DNA of 38,693 nucleotides, from positions 1 through 38,693 of the forward strand of contig JAOIVW010000026.1 in assembly GCA_028224375.1 (NCBI GenBank), in the 5' to 3' direction. Shown piece after piece: positions 16,554 through 25,085 of the stretch. The number at the start of each line of letters is the position of its first letter. Within the stretch, counting starts at the first letter, position 1. The stretch comes from Hellea sp. (GTDB lineage Bacteria; Pseudomonadota; Alphaproteobacteria; Caulobacterales; Maricaulaceae). Under the pieces are notes generated by a model. The model did no database searches. It was not told the origin of the DNA and saw only the letters and a list, made by a program, of their open reading frames with translations. The position numbers and the translations under genes were made by a program.

Positions 16554-17822
16554 ATGGCTTATCCAAATAATTTAGACGACGTGGCAGTATTTAAAATTCA
16601 CCCTGCACTTGGAGTAGCTAGACTTTCCAACAATGATGATTATTACGAGTTCTTTGATTATGAAGAACAAAGGATTGCAGGCCAGGCTGACAGTCTGACC
16701 TATATGTCGGTACAAAATGGCAATCATTGGGTAAAGCGCCAAGCGGTCAGATTTAAGATTTATGCCTATGCTGAAGACGGCCAAGAGTTAGGAGAACTGA
16801 CAGCAAGTATAGCGGCAAGCCTCAATCTTGAGTCACGCTGGAATGTAAATATCGCAAATCGAAAGCTTAATAATTTTTCCGGCGGGACAACTTCTGTGGT
16901 TGAAGCTCAAGGTAGCGCGGGAACGGGGGAGAGCACCCGGCTCGAAGGGAATAACCCTTGGCGTGATAGCAAGGTATGGTTAGGGGATATTGAGGGCGAC
17001 GGACTGTTTATTCCGCCTAAGGGCGGAGTTTACAGAAAAGCGCCAACAAATACCATTCCGCCATATAGTGACGCTCAGGGTGCCAATTATAATAAAGACA
17101 ATGATGTTATGGACACCACATCGGATGGCAGTATCGCCGTGATAATTCAGGGCGCGGAACACATCGACGTGATTCCAGCTGGTATCTTAGTAGCGCCTCA
17201 ACAACATTCTCCAGATATCAATCCTGAAGACTATAGTAAAGCGAACGTGAGCAGTAAGAATAAAGACTTTATCAAAACAACGCGACAATTACTTGGCATC
17301 GCTGAAGATGCGTCTCTCACAGGAACGGGATACGCAATGGATATAGCGATGATGCGGACAATTAACGGGGATTACCATCCAGGCATGGAAATTTGTTTAC
17401 AGTCCAATACCTTACCAGAACCCGATAAAGCATTTTACACGCCGGGACAAAACCATATCAATTCGGACGAAATTCGACCAAATTATGAAGCTGGCCATGC
17501 TGAACTAGGCGCCTTGACTGGAGGGCTTTGCTCTGTCTGGCAAACAGACCTCAACGAGTGCTTAAATTGGTGGACAGCAGAGTTTCCGAAAGAACTCAGA
17601 TATGAGGATAACCCAAAGCGAAGAGAGCTCTCCCGCAAAGATTATACACAGACGGGACCGATCATGGATAATAATGAAGATTTGAATGCCTATATTGATA
17701 TGATGGGAGTTGGTCGGAAAACTGGTGCTAACCTTAATAAATTACGAGCCACAGAACGTGACCAAAACGATATACCAGGCCCAATACCTACCGCGCCATT
17801 TCCTTTGGACCCGAAAGCTTGA
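16554..17822 (+). CDS. Short LodA/GoxA-family protein (putative CTQ-dependent amino acid oxidase)
   Basis: A 422-residue protein; characterised LodA/GoxA enzymes are much longer (about 700). Family features are KIHPALGVARLSN near the start (the family's IxPaiGiaRvGNS), WVKRQAVRFKIYAY (about 60-73), YHPGMEIC near 280 (the family's FxPGxE region) and CSVWQTDLNECLNWW (about 326-340), matching the PWQxD..C..WW motif with the quinone-forming Trp. LodA oxidises the epsilon-amine of lysine and GoxA glycine, using cysteine tryptophylquinone and releasing H2O2. The Cys partner is uncertain here: His occupies what I believe is the usual position and a Cys lies six residues later. The gene has an excellent GGAGG site, starts 26 bp after the ferritin-like gene and ends overlapping the radical SAM gene. 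The substrate is unknown. Confidence 0.82.
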   Translation: MAYPNNLDDVAVFKIHPALGVARLSNNDDYYEFFDYEEQRIAGQADSLTYMSVQNGNHWVKRQAVRFKIYAYAEDGQELGELTASIAASLNLESRWNVNIANRKLNNFSGGTTSVVEAQGSAGTGESTRLEGNNPWRDSKVWLGDIEGDGLFIPPKGGVYRKAPTNTIPPYSDAQGANYNKDNDVMDTTSDGSIAVIIQGAEHIDVIPAGILVAPQQHSPDINPEDYSKANVSSKNKDFIKTTRQLLGIAEDASLTGTGYAMDIAMMRTINGDYHPGMEICLQSNTLPEPDKAFYTPGQNHINSDEIRPNYEAGHAELGALTGGLCSVWQTDLNECLNWWTAEFPKELRYEDNPKRRELSRKDYTQTGPIMDNNEDLNAYIDMMGVGRKTGANLNKLRATERDQNDIPGPIPTAPFPLDPKA

Positions 17823-19183
17823 GCGTTATTGATGCCGGCCCTGCGCCAGATCGGCATCGCCATACCCGGCCCCGCTCTGCTAAGATCCACCTTATCGATG
17901 ATGGGGTAGGCAAATATGTATTTAACGTCGAAAAAGGGAGCTTACATTCCTTAGCGAGTACTCATCGCGCTAGCTTGGAATCGGCCATGGAGTTTGGGGA
18001 TATAAAACGGGCAGAGCTCATGGCGAGCGGCCTGGGTCTTGATATCATGCAGCCCATTAACTTTAAACCACCTAAAACCGTGCCCCTTAAAGCTATATCA
18101 TTAGCGGTGGCGCAAAAGTGCAATCTTGGCTGCAGTTATTGTTATGCTGAGCAGGGCTCATTTGGCGGCAATTCTGAGCATATGCTGCCCAGCGTCGCCA
18201 AAGCCTCTATAGATAGACTGATAAATCAGTCGCAGGCCGGAGAGGCTGTTACTCTGGCATTTATGGGCGGTGAACCTCTCACGAACTGCAAGACCTTGCA
18301 TGCCTCTTGTGAATATGCGGCCCAGCAAGCTGCCAAGCGTGAGGTTCCGATTGGGTTTACAATGACAACCAATGCTACGCTTATTAAGCCTGAAGATATT
18401 GCGCTTTTTCAGAAATATAAGTTCACACTCACGGTTAGCATTGATGGATTGAAGGAAGAGAATGACGCATTAAGGCCTTTTTTGTCAGGCAAGGGAAGTT
18501 TTGACAGGCTTTCTAAAAACATCAAAGCGTTATTAGCCACCGAGAATCGAGTCTTCAGAGTTCTGGCACGGGTAACGGTAACTCCTAAAAATACGAACCT
18601 TCCTTATATAATGCCGGGTCTGTTGGCGATGGGTTTTGACCAGATTATGTTCTCGCCCATGTTAAGCTCACCTAGTGGGCGCGATCAGATGCAGGCGGAA
18701 GACTTAGATAAGCTGTTAGATCAATTGATCCTGTGCGGGGAGGCCTTTTATGCAGCGCTTGAAAAAGGCAAGATCCTTCCTCTGGCTAATGTGACAACTA
18801 TGCTCGCCCGCATTCATAATTATAAACGCGAGCAATATCCTTGCGGGGCGGGGGGAGGTTATATGGGCGTCTCTGCCAAAGGCGAGCTTTATGCGTGTCA
18901 TCGTTTTGTAGATGATGAGGCGGGTCATATGGGCGATATCAGCTCCGGTGTTGATCTGGATAAACAGTCTTCTTGGCTTGCCCAGCGAAATCTTCAAAGT
19001 CAGTCTCCCTGTACCACGTGTTGGGCTCGGTATTTATGTTCAGGGAGTTGTCATTACGAGACCATCAAGCGCGGCCGGCCGGCCTGTGACTATATAAGAG
19101 GGTGGGCTTATCATTGCCTGGCGCTTTATACGAGAATCTCGCGCGACCATGGCTGGGCTTTAAAGCAGCTAGTCGCGGATTGA
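17819..19183 (+). CDS. Radical SAM/SPASM maturase resembling QhpD/PeaB
   Basis: A 454-residue protein read from a TTG that overlaps the LodA-like stop codon (TTGA); the next in-frame ATG is about 55 codons in and would remove a conserved-looking N-domain. The radical SAM cluster motif CNLGCSYC gives C101, C105 and C108, followed by AEQGSFGG. GGEPL (SAM binding) is near 146. The C-terminal SPASM region has PCGAGGGYMGVSAKGELYAC, then PCTTCWARYLCSGSC and a later CDYIRGWAYHC, enough cysteines for two auxiliary clusters. The wording closely resembles QhpD, which forms Cys-to-Asp/Glu thioether cross-links in the gamma subunit of quinohemoprotein amine dehydrogenase. The likely substrate is the preceding LodA-like protein. 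Known LodA systems use only a flavoprotein, so this enzyme is an unexpected partner. Confidence 0.88.
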   Translation: MSVIDAGPAPDRHRHTRPRSAKIHLIDDGVGKYVFNVEKGSLHSLASTHRASLESAMEFGDIKRAELMASGLGLDIMQPINFKPPKTVPLKAISLAVAQKCNLGCSYCYAEQGSFGGNSEHMLPSVAKASIDRLINQSQAGEAVTLAFMGGEPLTNCKTLHASCEYAAQQAAKREVPIGFTMTTNATLIKPEDIALFQKYKFTLTVSIDGLKEENDALRPFLSGKGSFDRLSKNIKALLATENRVFRVLARVTVTPKNTNLPYIMPGLLAMGFDQIMFSPMLSSPSGRDQMQAEDLDKLLDQLILCGEAFYAALEKGKILPLANVTTMLARIHNYKREQYPCGAGGGYMGVSAKGELYACHRFVDDEAGHMGDISSGVDLDKQSSWLAQRNLQSQSPCTTCWARYLCSGSCHYETIKRGRPACDYIRGWAYHCLALYTRISRDHGWALKQLVAD

Positions 19184-19203
19184 GCGGCTAACATTTAAGC
19201 ATT

Positions 19204-20601
19204 ATGGAACCGAGAAGTGATTTTGATGTCATTGTTATAGGCGCAGGTCCGGGGGGCAGCTCTGCCGCGATTAGGTTAGCGGCATTAGGCTATAAGGTGG
19301 CTATAATTGAACGCGCGGCGTTTCCGCGCGAGCATGTGGGAATATGCCTGTCCCTGCAAACAACAAAACTTCTAGAGTATTTGGGTGTTGGGCACGCTTT
19401 TTTATCGGCCGGTTTTTGGCCGCGTAGAAGCACCGCTGTGCGCTGGCGTTCTTCTGAAACTGAACTAGTACCTCAGCCAGGTTATCATGTTCGCCGCGAT
19501 ATCTTTGATCAGTTGCTTCTAAATAGAGCTTGCGACCTGGGCGTGACGGTTTTCCAGCCGGCCATTATCATTGACCTACAGTGCGCCGAGCTTGGGCACT
19601 GCCATATCACTATTCGCGAGGGAGAGGGAGAGACAGACATCGCCGCCAAATACATTGTTGACGCTGCGGGCCGGCGAGGCGTTATGGGCAGAAAAAGAGT
19701 TCAGGACAGCCCATCGCTCATCGCGCTTCATGCGAAATGGTCATTAGGCTCTGCGCCTGAATTTGATGGCCTCATAGAATCTGGCGATAAAGCATGGCTA
19801 TGGTATGCTCAAGTCGCACAAAATGATGCTTTGGTTTCTTTTTATTGTGATCCGAGATCTTTAAAATCTAACAAGCAGGATAATTTGCAGGGGCATTTTG
19901 AACATCTATTGAAACAATTTAGCGGGCTCAAAGCCGGGCAGCTAAAGGCTCAATCATCGCAGGTCACGGGTTGTGATGCCTCAAGCCATCATGCCGAGCA
20001 GCCTATGGATGATTATTCTATTTGTGTGGGCGATGCGCTGCTTAGTGTCGACCCATTATCTTCGCAAGGCGTTCATCTGGCGTTGCAATCTGGCATTCAG
20101 GGCGCGGTGATGATCAATACGTTTTTAAAAAAGCCAGCAAATACAGATCTCGCCAAATCATTTTATAGCGCACGTTTATTTGAGCGGGTTGCCCGCTATA
20201 GCGCCAAAACACGTATTGAATATTCGCGCGCGGCCAATCCAAACCTAGATCCCTTTTGGATTGAGCGCGGCCAGAGTACGGGTGAGAAGAAGAATGATGA
20301 TATTCGGCCTACGGATCCGCATCCGTTAGCTAAACTAAAGGTTTCAAAGGACGCCGTAATAAAGCGTTCAGCTGTAATCATCGAAGACTTCGTTGAGGAG
20401 ACCCAGGTGCTTAGCCATCCTAAGCTTGAAACCGATGTTGCTTACCTTTCTGGGCATAAGATCAGCGATTTACTAGAAGGCTTACCTGATCAATTCACAT
20501 TTGATTCCCTTCACTCTAATTGGGAAAACAGGATGGCTGAAAGTGAGTGCGGCTTTATCGCCACGTGGTTTTGGCGCAAAGGTATTTTAGCTTATGCCTA
20601 G
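19204..20601 (+). CDS. FAD-dependent oxidoreductase, LodB/QhpG-like
   Basis: A 465-residue flavoprotein. The dinucleotide fold begins at once: VIVIGAGPGGSSAAIRLA (G13, G15, G17 and G18), then an acidic strand end IIERAAFPREHVG. RRDIFDQLLLNRA near 98 and GDALLSVDPLSSQGVHLALQSG near 270 (the second FAD-contact GD motif) place it with the group-A monooxygenase/tryptophan-halogenase superfamily. LodB and QhpG, the Trp-hydroxylating maturases of CTQ enzymes, belong here. The halogenase Lys and WxWxIP signatures were not seen. It lies 20 bp after the radical SAM gene at the end of the operon, so a role in quinone cofactor formation on the LodA-like protein is the most economical reading. Confidence 0.85.
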   Translation: MEPRSDFDVIVIGAGPGGSSAAIRLAALGYKVAIIERAAFPREHVGICLSLQTTKLLEYLGVGHAFLSAGFWPRRSTAVRWRSSETELVPQPGYHVRRDIFDQLLLNRACDLGVTVFQPAIIIDLQCAELGHCHITIREGEGETDIAAKYIVDAAGRRGVMGRKRVQDSPSLIALHAKWSLGSAPEFDGLIESGDKAWLWYAQVAQNDALVSFYCDPRSLKSNKQDNLQGHFEHLLKQFSGLKAGQLKAQSSQVTGCDASSHHAEQPMDDYSICVGDALLSVDPLSSQGVHLALQSGIQGAVMINTFLKKPANTDLAKSFYSARLFERVARYSAKTRIEYSRAANPNLDPFWIERGQSTGEKKNDDIRPTDPHPLAKLKVSKDAVIKRSAVIIEDFVEETQVLSHPKLETDVAYLSGHKISDLLEGLPDQFTFDSLHSNWENRMAESECGFIATWFWRKGILAYA

Positions 20602-21094
20602 GGCTTTTCTCTGCTAATTTGTAAACAGCTCATTCAAATAGACCGCTAAGCGTACGCCTTGCTAAAGGCGAAAATCTAGATAGGCCTTATTCGTATAGAC
20701 ATATGAAAAGCTAAGGTTCTGTCAGCTGTCTATGTTTTCAGGTGCCATATCTGCATATATGCGGTCTCTGAAAATGATACTTTCTGCAATCCATGTTTTT
20801 GAATTGTTGTCGTTCCAAACCTTCTTTTGACCGGATGTTAAACGGCGTTGAGGACAATGGGCCATTTCGGTGTAGGAGAGCTGTTCGCGGTCAATTTACG
20901 CCGAGTCCCAAACGGAATGCAGAATTGTGGTTAAGAAGAGTGGGCTTAGCAGGAAAAAAATTACGGCTATTCTTCTAGATTAACTCCATCGGTTGTGTTA
21001 AGTTAAAAATGTTGGTGTGGGCTTCATTAAAAATTACCTTTGACTGTAATTACGCGATGTCTCCATATTTATGACTGGGTTATGAGGCGCGCAA
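20602..21094. other. Intergenic region between the two large plus-strand operons
   Basis: No convincing gene is present; a 61-codon plus frame at 20793-20978 lacks a ribosome site and family features. A small hairpin, CGCCTT/AAGGCG (20655-20670, 4-nt loop), follows the flavoprotein gene but has no T-run after it. The 3' end holds the promoter candidate listed separately. Confidence 0.4.
21040..21069 (+). promoter_or_regulatory. Candidate sigma-70 promoter of the glycyl radical enzyme operon
   Basis: TTGACT (21040-21045) and CATATT (21064-21069) are separated by 18 bp and lie about 25 bp before the ATG at 21095. No clear FNR-type palindrome (TTGAT-N4-ATCAA) was seen in the gap, although the product should be oxygen-sensitive. 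Confidence 0.4.
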
Positions 21095-23680
21095 ATGCAT
21101 ATAAATATCTTACAATACTGGCAGCATTTGCAAAACCTGCCCGATGGTCACATTGATAAACCATCCCCCCGGATATGCCGGCTAATGATAAATATGTTTG
21201 AGGCTTGGCGTAGCAAAAGTCCGTATCCTGCCTTTGATGGGCTTGGTCATTTACGAGATCATAAACCAGACGTCTTAACAGCACCTTTGCCTGTCAGGCG
21301 CGGCCACGCATTTGCGCTTACTTTACAGATGGTTGCGGGTGAGTGGGGGCAAAAGCAAGGCCTAACATATGTTGCCGGCGATGAACTTATCATCGGAAAT
21401 ATGCCACCTTATTCAGTCGGGCAAGGTAAGGAAGTTTTAGACTACCTTCTTGGCGCAGAAGATGACGGTGAGGATGAGCGCTTAAAATTCGAAATGGGTT
21501 TCATGAATCCTTGGTCTAATTTTGGGCATATATGCCCTAATTATGAGACGTTAGTTAATAGAGGTCTGGATTCAATAATACAAGAATGCCACTCTCTTAA
21601 AGGCTTCGCAGAGCCGGACAAAGCGGATTTTTACGACTCTGTTGTCATAGCGCTAGAAGGCGTCAAAGCCTTTGCCGACATTTATGCTGATGCGTGCGAG
21701 AAACGAGCCTCAAAGTTTACAAAAGCACTTGGACTCTCGCAAACCTCAACTGAAACATCTTTATTGAAAGACCGGATTGCAAATATGACGAGCGCGGCTG
21801 ACCGCCTTCGCCGCATTCCCGCCAAACCATGCAGTTCTTTTTTGGATGCTGTTCAAGCGATATTCCTTCTCAATTCAGCGCTTCATTGGACGGGTGAATT
21901 AAGCTCATTGGGCCGCCTTGACCAAATTCTTGCACCCTTTTTGGAGCGCGACAATATCCCTGAACACCAAGCTCAAGAAATTATAGACTGTCTTTGGGTT
22001 AAGCTTGATGAGCAGGTTGTGCTTGATAACCGTATTGTAGAAGACCATTTTACATCGGCTGACGGTGCACTTCTAGGTGCCGGCGGGGCGAGCAATTTCG
22101 ACCAAGGGGCTTTGATCAATCAATGGATGCAACAGATCACCATTGGAGGATGTGTAGCTGATAACGAACCCAGCGTTAAAGACGCAAGTAATGCCGTAAC
22201 ACGAATGTGCCTTAACGCAGCTCGCAGACTTCCGTTTAATTGCCCAACTTTAGACCTTAGGGTTCACAAAGGCACACCTAAAGATATCTTGGAGTTGGCG
22301 GCGTCATCTATATTAAGCGGCGGGGCGCATCCAATTTTAATGAATGATGATAAACTCATTCCTGCGCTTCACAGAGCGGGCGATAATGTTGAGCTGCGAG
22401 CTGCCCGTAACTATGCGTGTGATGGATGTTATGAAACTCATTTTCCAGGTGAAACTGAATTTAGCTTTATCTACGTGCCTGGATTGGATGTCTTGGAAAA
22501 GGCACTCAATAGCGGTGCAGGGTTTGGTTCATCGGGCGGCGTAAACTTAAGAGGCTCTAAAGGGAGTTTTAGGACTAAACCCGCATCCGAAATTCAAAGC
22601 TTTGAAGAGTTTTATGCCATCTTAGAAGAGCATATCTGGCTTGGTATAAACCGAACGCTATCGGGACTGATTAATGCTTACGGCATAAAGGGCGGTATTT
22701 GCCCAACTCCCATCCTATCAGCATTAATTGATGGCTGTATTGAATCAGGGCGTGATCTATATAATGGGGGAGCTAAATATAAAATGTTTGCACCGCTAAT
22801 GACCGGTATAAGCACTGTTGCTGATTCACTCTATGTCATTAAGAACTATGTATTCGATGAAGGTGAAATGTCTCTAGAAGCGCTCGTTGCGATTCTACGA
22901 AGTGATTGGGGTAGCCGAACGGACATTATAGGCCAAAAACCAGATCCCGAAGAAATAGCCGCTTTTAGGCAGAAATGTATAAATGCCCCTAAGTTTGGTT
23001 TTGGAGATGCTCAAGTAGACCAATTTGCTTGGCGTCTAGCGGAGAGCTTTACGGTGGCTGTAAAAAAAGCCCTAGCCCACCCTTTACATGCCACAGGACT
23101 AAAGGCGCTAAGAGATAAATATGAAACAAAGATTTTTCCGTTTAATATGTTGATTACGCCAGGGGTTGGTACTTTTGAACAATATGTCTTTGGCGGCTCG
23201 TATGCTGGTGCGACTGCAGATGGCAGAAAAGCCTTTCAGCCCATTGCCTCGGATTTGGCAGCGGCGCCATATCCTCAGGATATCTCTTTGCCAGATACCC
23301 CGCCTGAAGAGTGGGCCGAGCATGCTGAAACCCAAATCTTTGCCACTAAAGAACGCACAACATCACTTAGCGATTCTATGGCGTCTTGGAACCATTCATC
23401 ATTTGAGGCATTCTCTGATGGAGCGCCCGCTGATTATAATATCCCCGAGGACTTCCCACATGATAAGTTGGTGAAAGTGCTTCGCCGTTTTGCCGATGGC
23501 GAGGGCGGTAATATGATGACAGTGACGGTAGCTAATAGGGATACCTTTAAGGCCGCTATGGCGGACCCTCAATTTTATGATTTACTGCGCGTACGTATGG
23601 GCGGCTGGTCAGAGTTCTTTAGCGTATTATATGGCAATCATAAGAAGCAGCATATCCGCCGGCCACAATACCATGTTTAG
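21095..23680 (+). CDS. Glycyl radical enzyme (pyruvate formate-lyase superfamily, class unknown)
   Basis: An 861-residue protein, the usual length for the superfamily. The thiyl loop reads NYACDGCYETHF, with Cys445 aligning with the active Cys of the GCVEP motif and Glu447 with its Glu. NGGAKYKMFAPLMTG, then TVADSLYVIKNYVFDE, matches the conserved GG(A)xY block. The glycyl loop is LRVRMGGWSEFF near the C-terminus; Gly837 aligns with the radical Gly of RVxGY. Family members do C-C, C-O or C-N bond chemistry under anoxia (PFL, glycerol and propanediol dehydratases, CutC). The non-standard DGCYETHF loop prevents assignment to a known class. A GRE-activating radical SAM enzyme is needed, and none is seen next to it in the window. 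The ATG follows ATGAGG. It is the first gene of a five-gene operon. Confidence 0.92.
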   Translation: MHINILQYWQHLQNLPDGHIDKPSPRICRLMINMFEAWRSKSPYPAFDGLGHLRDHKPDVLTAPLPVRRGHAFALTLQMVAGEWGQKQGLTYVAGDELIIGNMPPYSVGQGKEVLDYLLGAEDDGEDERLKFEMGFMNPWSNFGHICPNYETLVNRGLDSIIQECHSLKGFAEPDKADFYDSVVIALEGVKAFADIYADACEKRASKFTKALGLSQTSTETSLLKDRIANMTSAADRLRRIPAKPCSSFLDAVQAIFLLNSALHWTGELSSLGRLDQILAPFLERDNIPEHQAQEIIDCLWVKLDEQVVLDNRIVEDHFTSADGALLGAGGASNFDQGALINQWMQQITIGGCVADNEPSVKDASNAVTRMCLNAARRLPFNCPTLDLRVHKGTPKDILELAASSILSGGAHPILMNDDKLIPALHRAGDNVELRAARNYACDGCYETHFPGETEFSFIYVPGLDVLEKALNSGAGFGSSGGVNLRGSKGSFRTKPASEIQSFEEFYAILEEHIWLGINRTLSGLINAYGIKGGICPTPILSALIDGCIESGRDLYNGGAKYKMFAPLMTGISTVADSLYVIKNYVFDEGEMSLEALVAILRSDWGSRTDIIGQKPDPEEIAAFRQKCINAPKFGFGDAQVDQFAWRLAESFTVAVKKALAHPLHATGLKALRDKYETKIFPFNMLITPGVGTFEQYVFGGSYAGATADGRKAFQPIASDLAAAPYPQDISLPDTPPEEWAEHAETQIFATKERTTSLSDSMASWNHSSFEAFSDGAPADYNIPEDFPHDKLVKVLRRFADGEGGNMMTVTVANRDTFKAAMADPQFYDLLRVRMGGWSEFFSVLYGNHKKQHIRRPQYHV

Positions 23681-23699
23681 GCATTAGGAGGTCCCCGTA

Positions 23700-25085
23700 A
23701 TGACTAATAAAGCAACATTGAACACTTCTCTACCTTTGCCTGAAGGTCTTTTTAAAGGTCATTATCAAAGCGGGATAACTGACCCGCGTTGGCCTAAAGA
23801 GCCTCCTGCAGAATTTGATCCGAAGGCTATACTCGATATTATAAATGAAAGAATTGGAGCAGGGCGCCTTCGAGAAGAAGATGCAGATATATTATCGCTG
23901 GAGGATGTGCGTAATTCTTATACGAGTGATTATTCGGGACGAATTTCTAAGCAGAAAAACATCTCTATTATGAGAGCCAATTGTCTTTTGAAAAAGCGCG
24001 AAGACTTACAAAATTTGCTCAAAACCATCACTGAGTTTGCAAGTGAAGAAATCCGCCGCATACCATCGGTTAAACACTTACGAATTTTAGAAGCAATTCC
24101 CGACAGCTATAGAGTGACCATCTCTCTCGGGATTGGGGCCACCTTGTTTACGACACTGGACGGCTTTGATAGATATGGTATTTCACATCATAAGCCCCGA
24201 TACTTAAAACCTATGCCCTCATTTCTCGGAGACTCAGAAGAGCTGGACCCGTCCGCTTCAGCGTCAGATTTTATTTTCCTAATTTCCAGCGACCACCCTT
24301 ATATTAACGTCGCGATTGTTCGTTTTTTCGCAGAGTATTTGAATAAGAGATTTTCGAAAAACTACGGCTTTAAAGGTAAGGCTGTCGAGTTTTTAGGCGT
24401 TGAAGAAGGATTTCAACGTAAAGATACGCGCGAGTTTCTTGGGTTTGATGATGGTATAGATAATATCAGCATGAGAGAGGATGAATTAGAACGTCTTGTC
24501 TATATTACACAGGTCGATAATGAACCCGATTGGTGTATAAATGGCACCTATCTTGTTTACCGTAAAATCCGCGAGCGTATGCCGGACTGGGAAAAGCTGA
24601 CGGTCGTTAATCAAGAAGCTATGATTGGAAGGGATAAGGAAACTGGCAAGCCCTTATCACGCCAGGTAACGGGGCCAAAAGGGAAAACACCGGTCTATTC
24701 CGATAGCAAAGACCCTGCAGACGGCGCTCTCAACTCACATATACGAAAAGTCCAACCCAGGCGAAATTCAGAAGACTTGTTTGGCATTGATGATTTGGAC
24801 AGGCGTTTTTTAAGGCGACCATATCCCTTTTTCGACGGTCTTGATGAGAGTGGGAATTCAATAAACGGGCTACAGTTTTTGGCCTTTATGAAAAGCATTC
24901 AGCAACAATTCGAACATGTTGTTAATATGTGGCAGCTCAATCCCGACTTCCCTGTTCAGGGCGCCGGAATAGATGCATTATATGCGAATAATATTCTAGA
25001 AACGCTGGACGGTGGATATTATTTCTGTCCGCCTGGTCTCGCCTCTCCAAAGGATTATTTCGCATCTGGGCTATTTAGAGAATGA
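23700..25085 (+). CDS. Dyp-type peroxidase family protein
   Basis: A 461-residue protein. EFLGFDDGIDN contains the GxxDG motif (G248 to G252, distal Asp251). NGTYLVYRKIRERMPDW (281-297) is the next conserved block, and NSHIRKVQPRR gives the proximal heme ligand His347. RRFLRRPYPFFDGL, then GLQFLAFMKSIQQQFEHV, completes the family pattern. Dyp peroxidases use H2O2 to oxidise dyes, phenols or protein substrates. The first ~220 residues are longer and more divergent than in compact bacterial members. There is no Tat signal. AGGAGG lies 8 nt before the ATG, 19 bp after the glycyl radical gene. H2O2 from amine oxidation upstream could feed it, but that link is inference. Confidence 0.9.
   Translation: MTNKATLNTSLPLPEGLFKGHYQSGITDPRWPKEPPAEFDPKAILDIINERIGAGRLREEDADILSLEDVRNSYTSDYSGRISKQKNISIMRANCLLKKREDLQNLLKTITEFASEEIRRIPSVKHLRILEAIPDSYRVTISLGIGATLFTTLDGFDRYGISHHKPRYLKPMPSFLGDSEELDPSASASDFIFLISSDHPYINVAIVRFFAEYLNKRFSKNYGFKGKAVEFLGVEEGFQRKDTREFLGFDDGIDNISMREDELERLVYITQVDNEPDWCINGTYLVYRKIRERMPDWEKLTVVNQEAMIGRDKETGKPLSRQVTGPKGKTPVYSDSKDPADGALNSHIRKVQPRRNSEDLFGIDDLDRRFLRRPYPFFDGLDESGNSINGLQFLAFMKSIQQQFEHVVNMWQLNPDFPVQGAGIDALYANNILETLDGGYYFCPPGLASPKDYFASGLFRE

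Noticed and set aside
17819..19183. The radical SAM gene as activase of the glycyl radical enzyme
   Set aside because: It has a SPASM C-terminus and QhpD-like wording, not the short ferredoxin-containing layout of GRE activases, and lies in a different operon.
20655..20670. Hairpin after the flavoprotein gene as a terminator
   Set aside because: Short stem and no following T-run on the plus strand.
20793..20978. 61-codon plus-strand frame in the gap after the flavoprotein gene
   Set aside because: No ribosome site and no recognisable features; probably chance.
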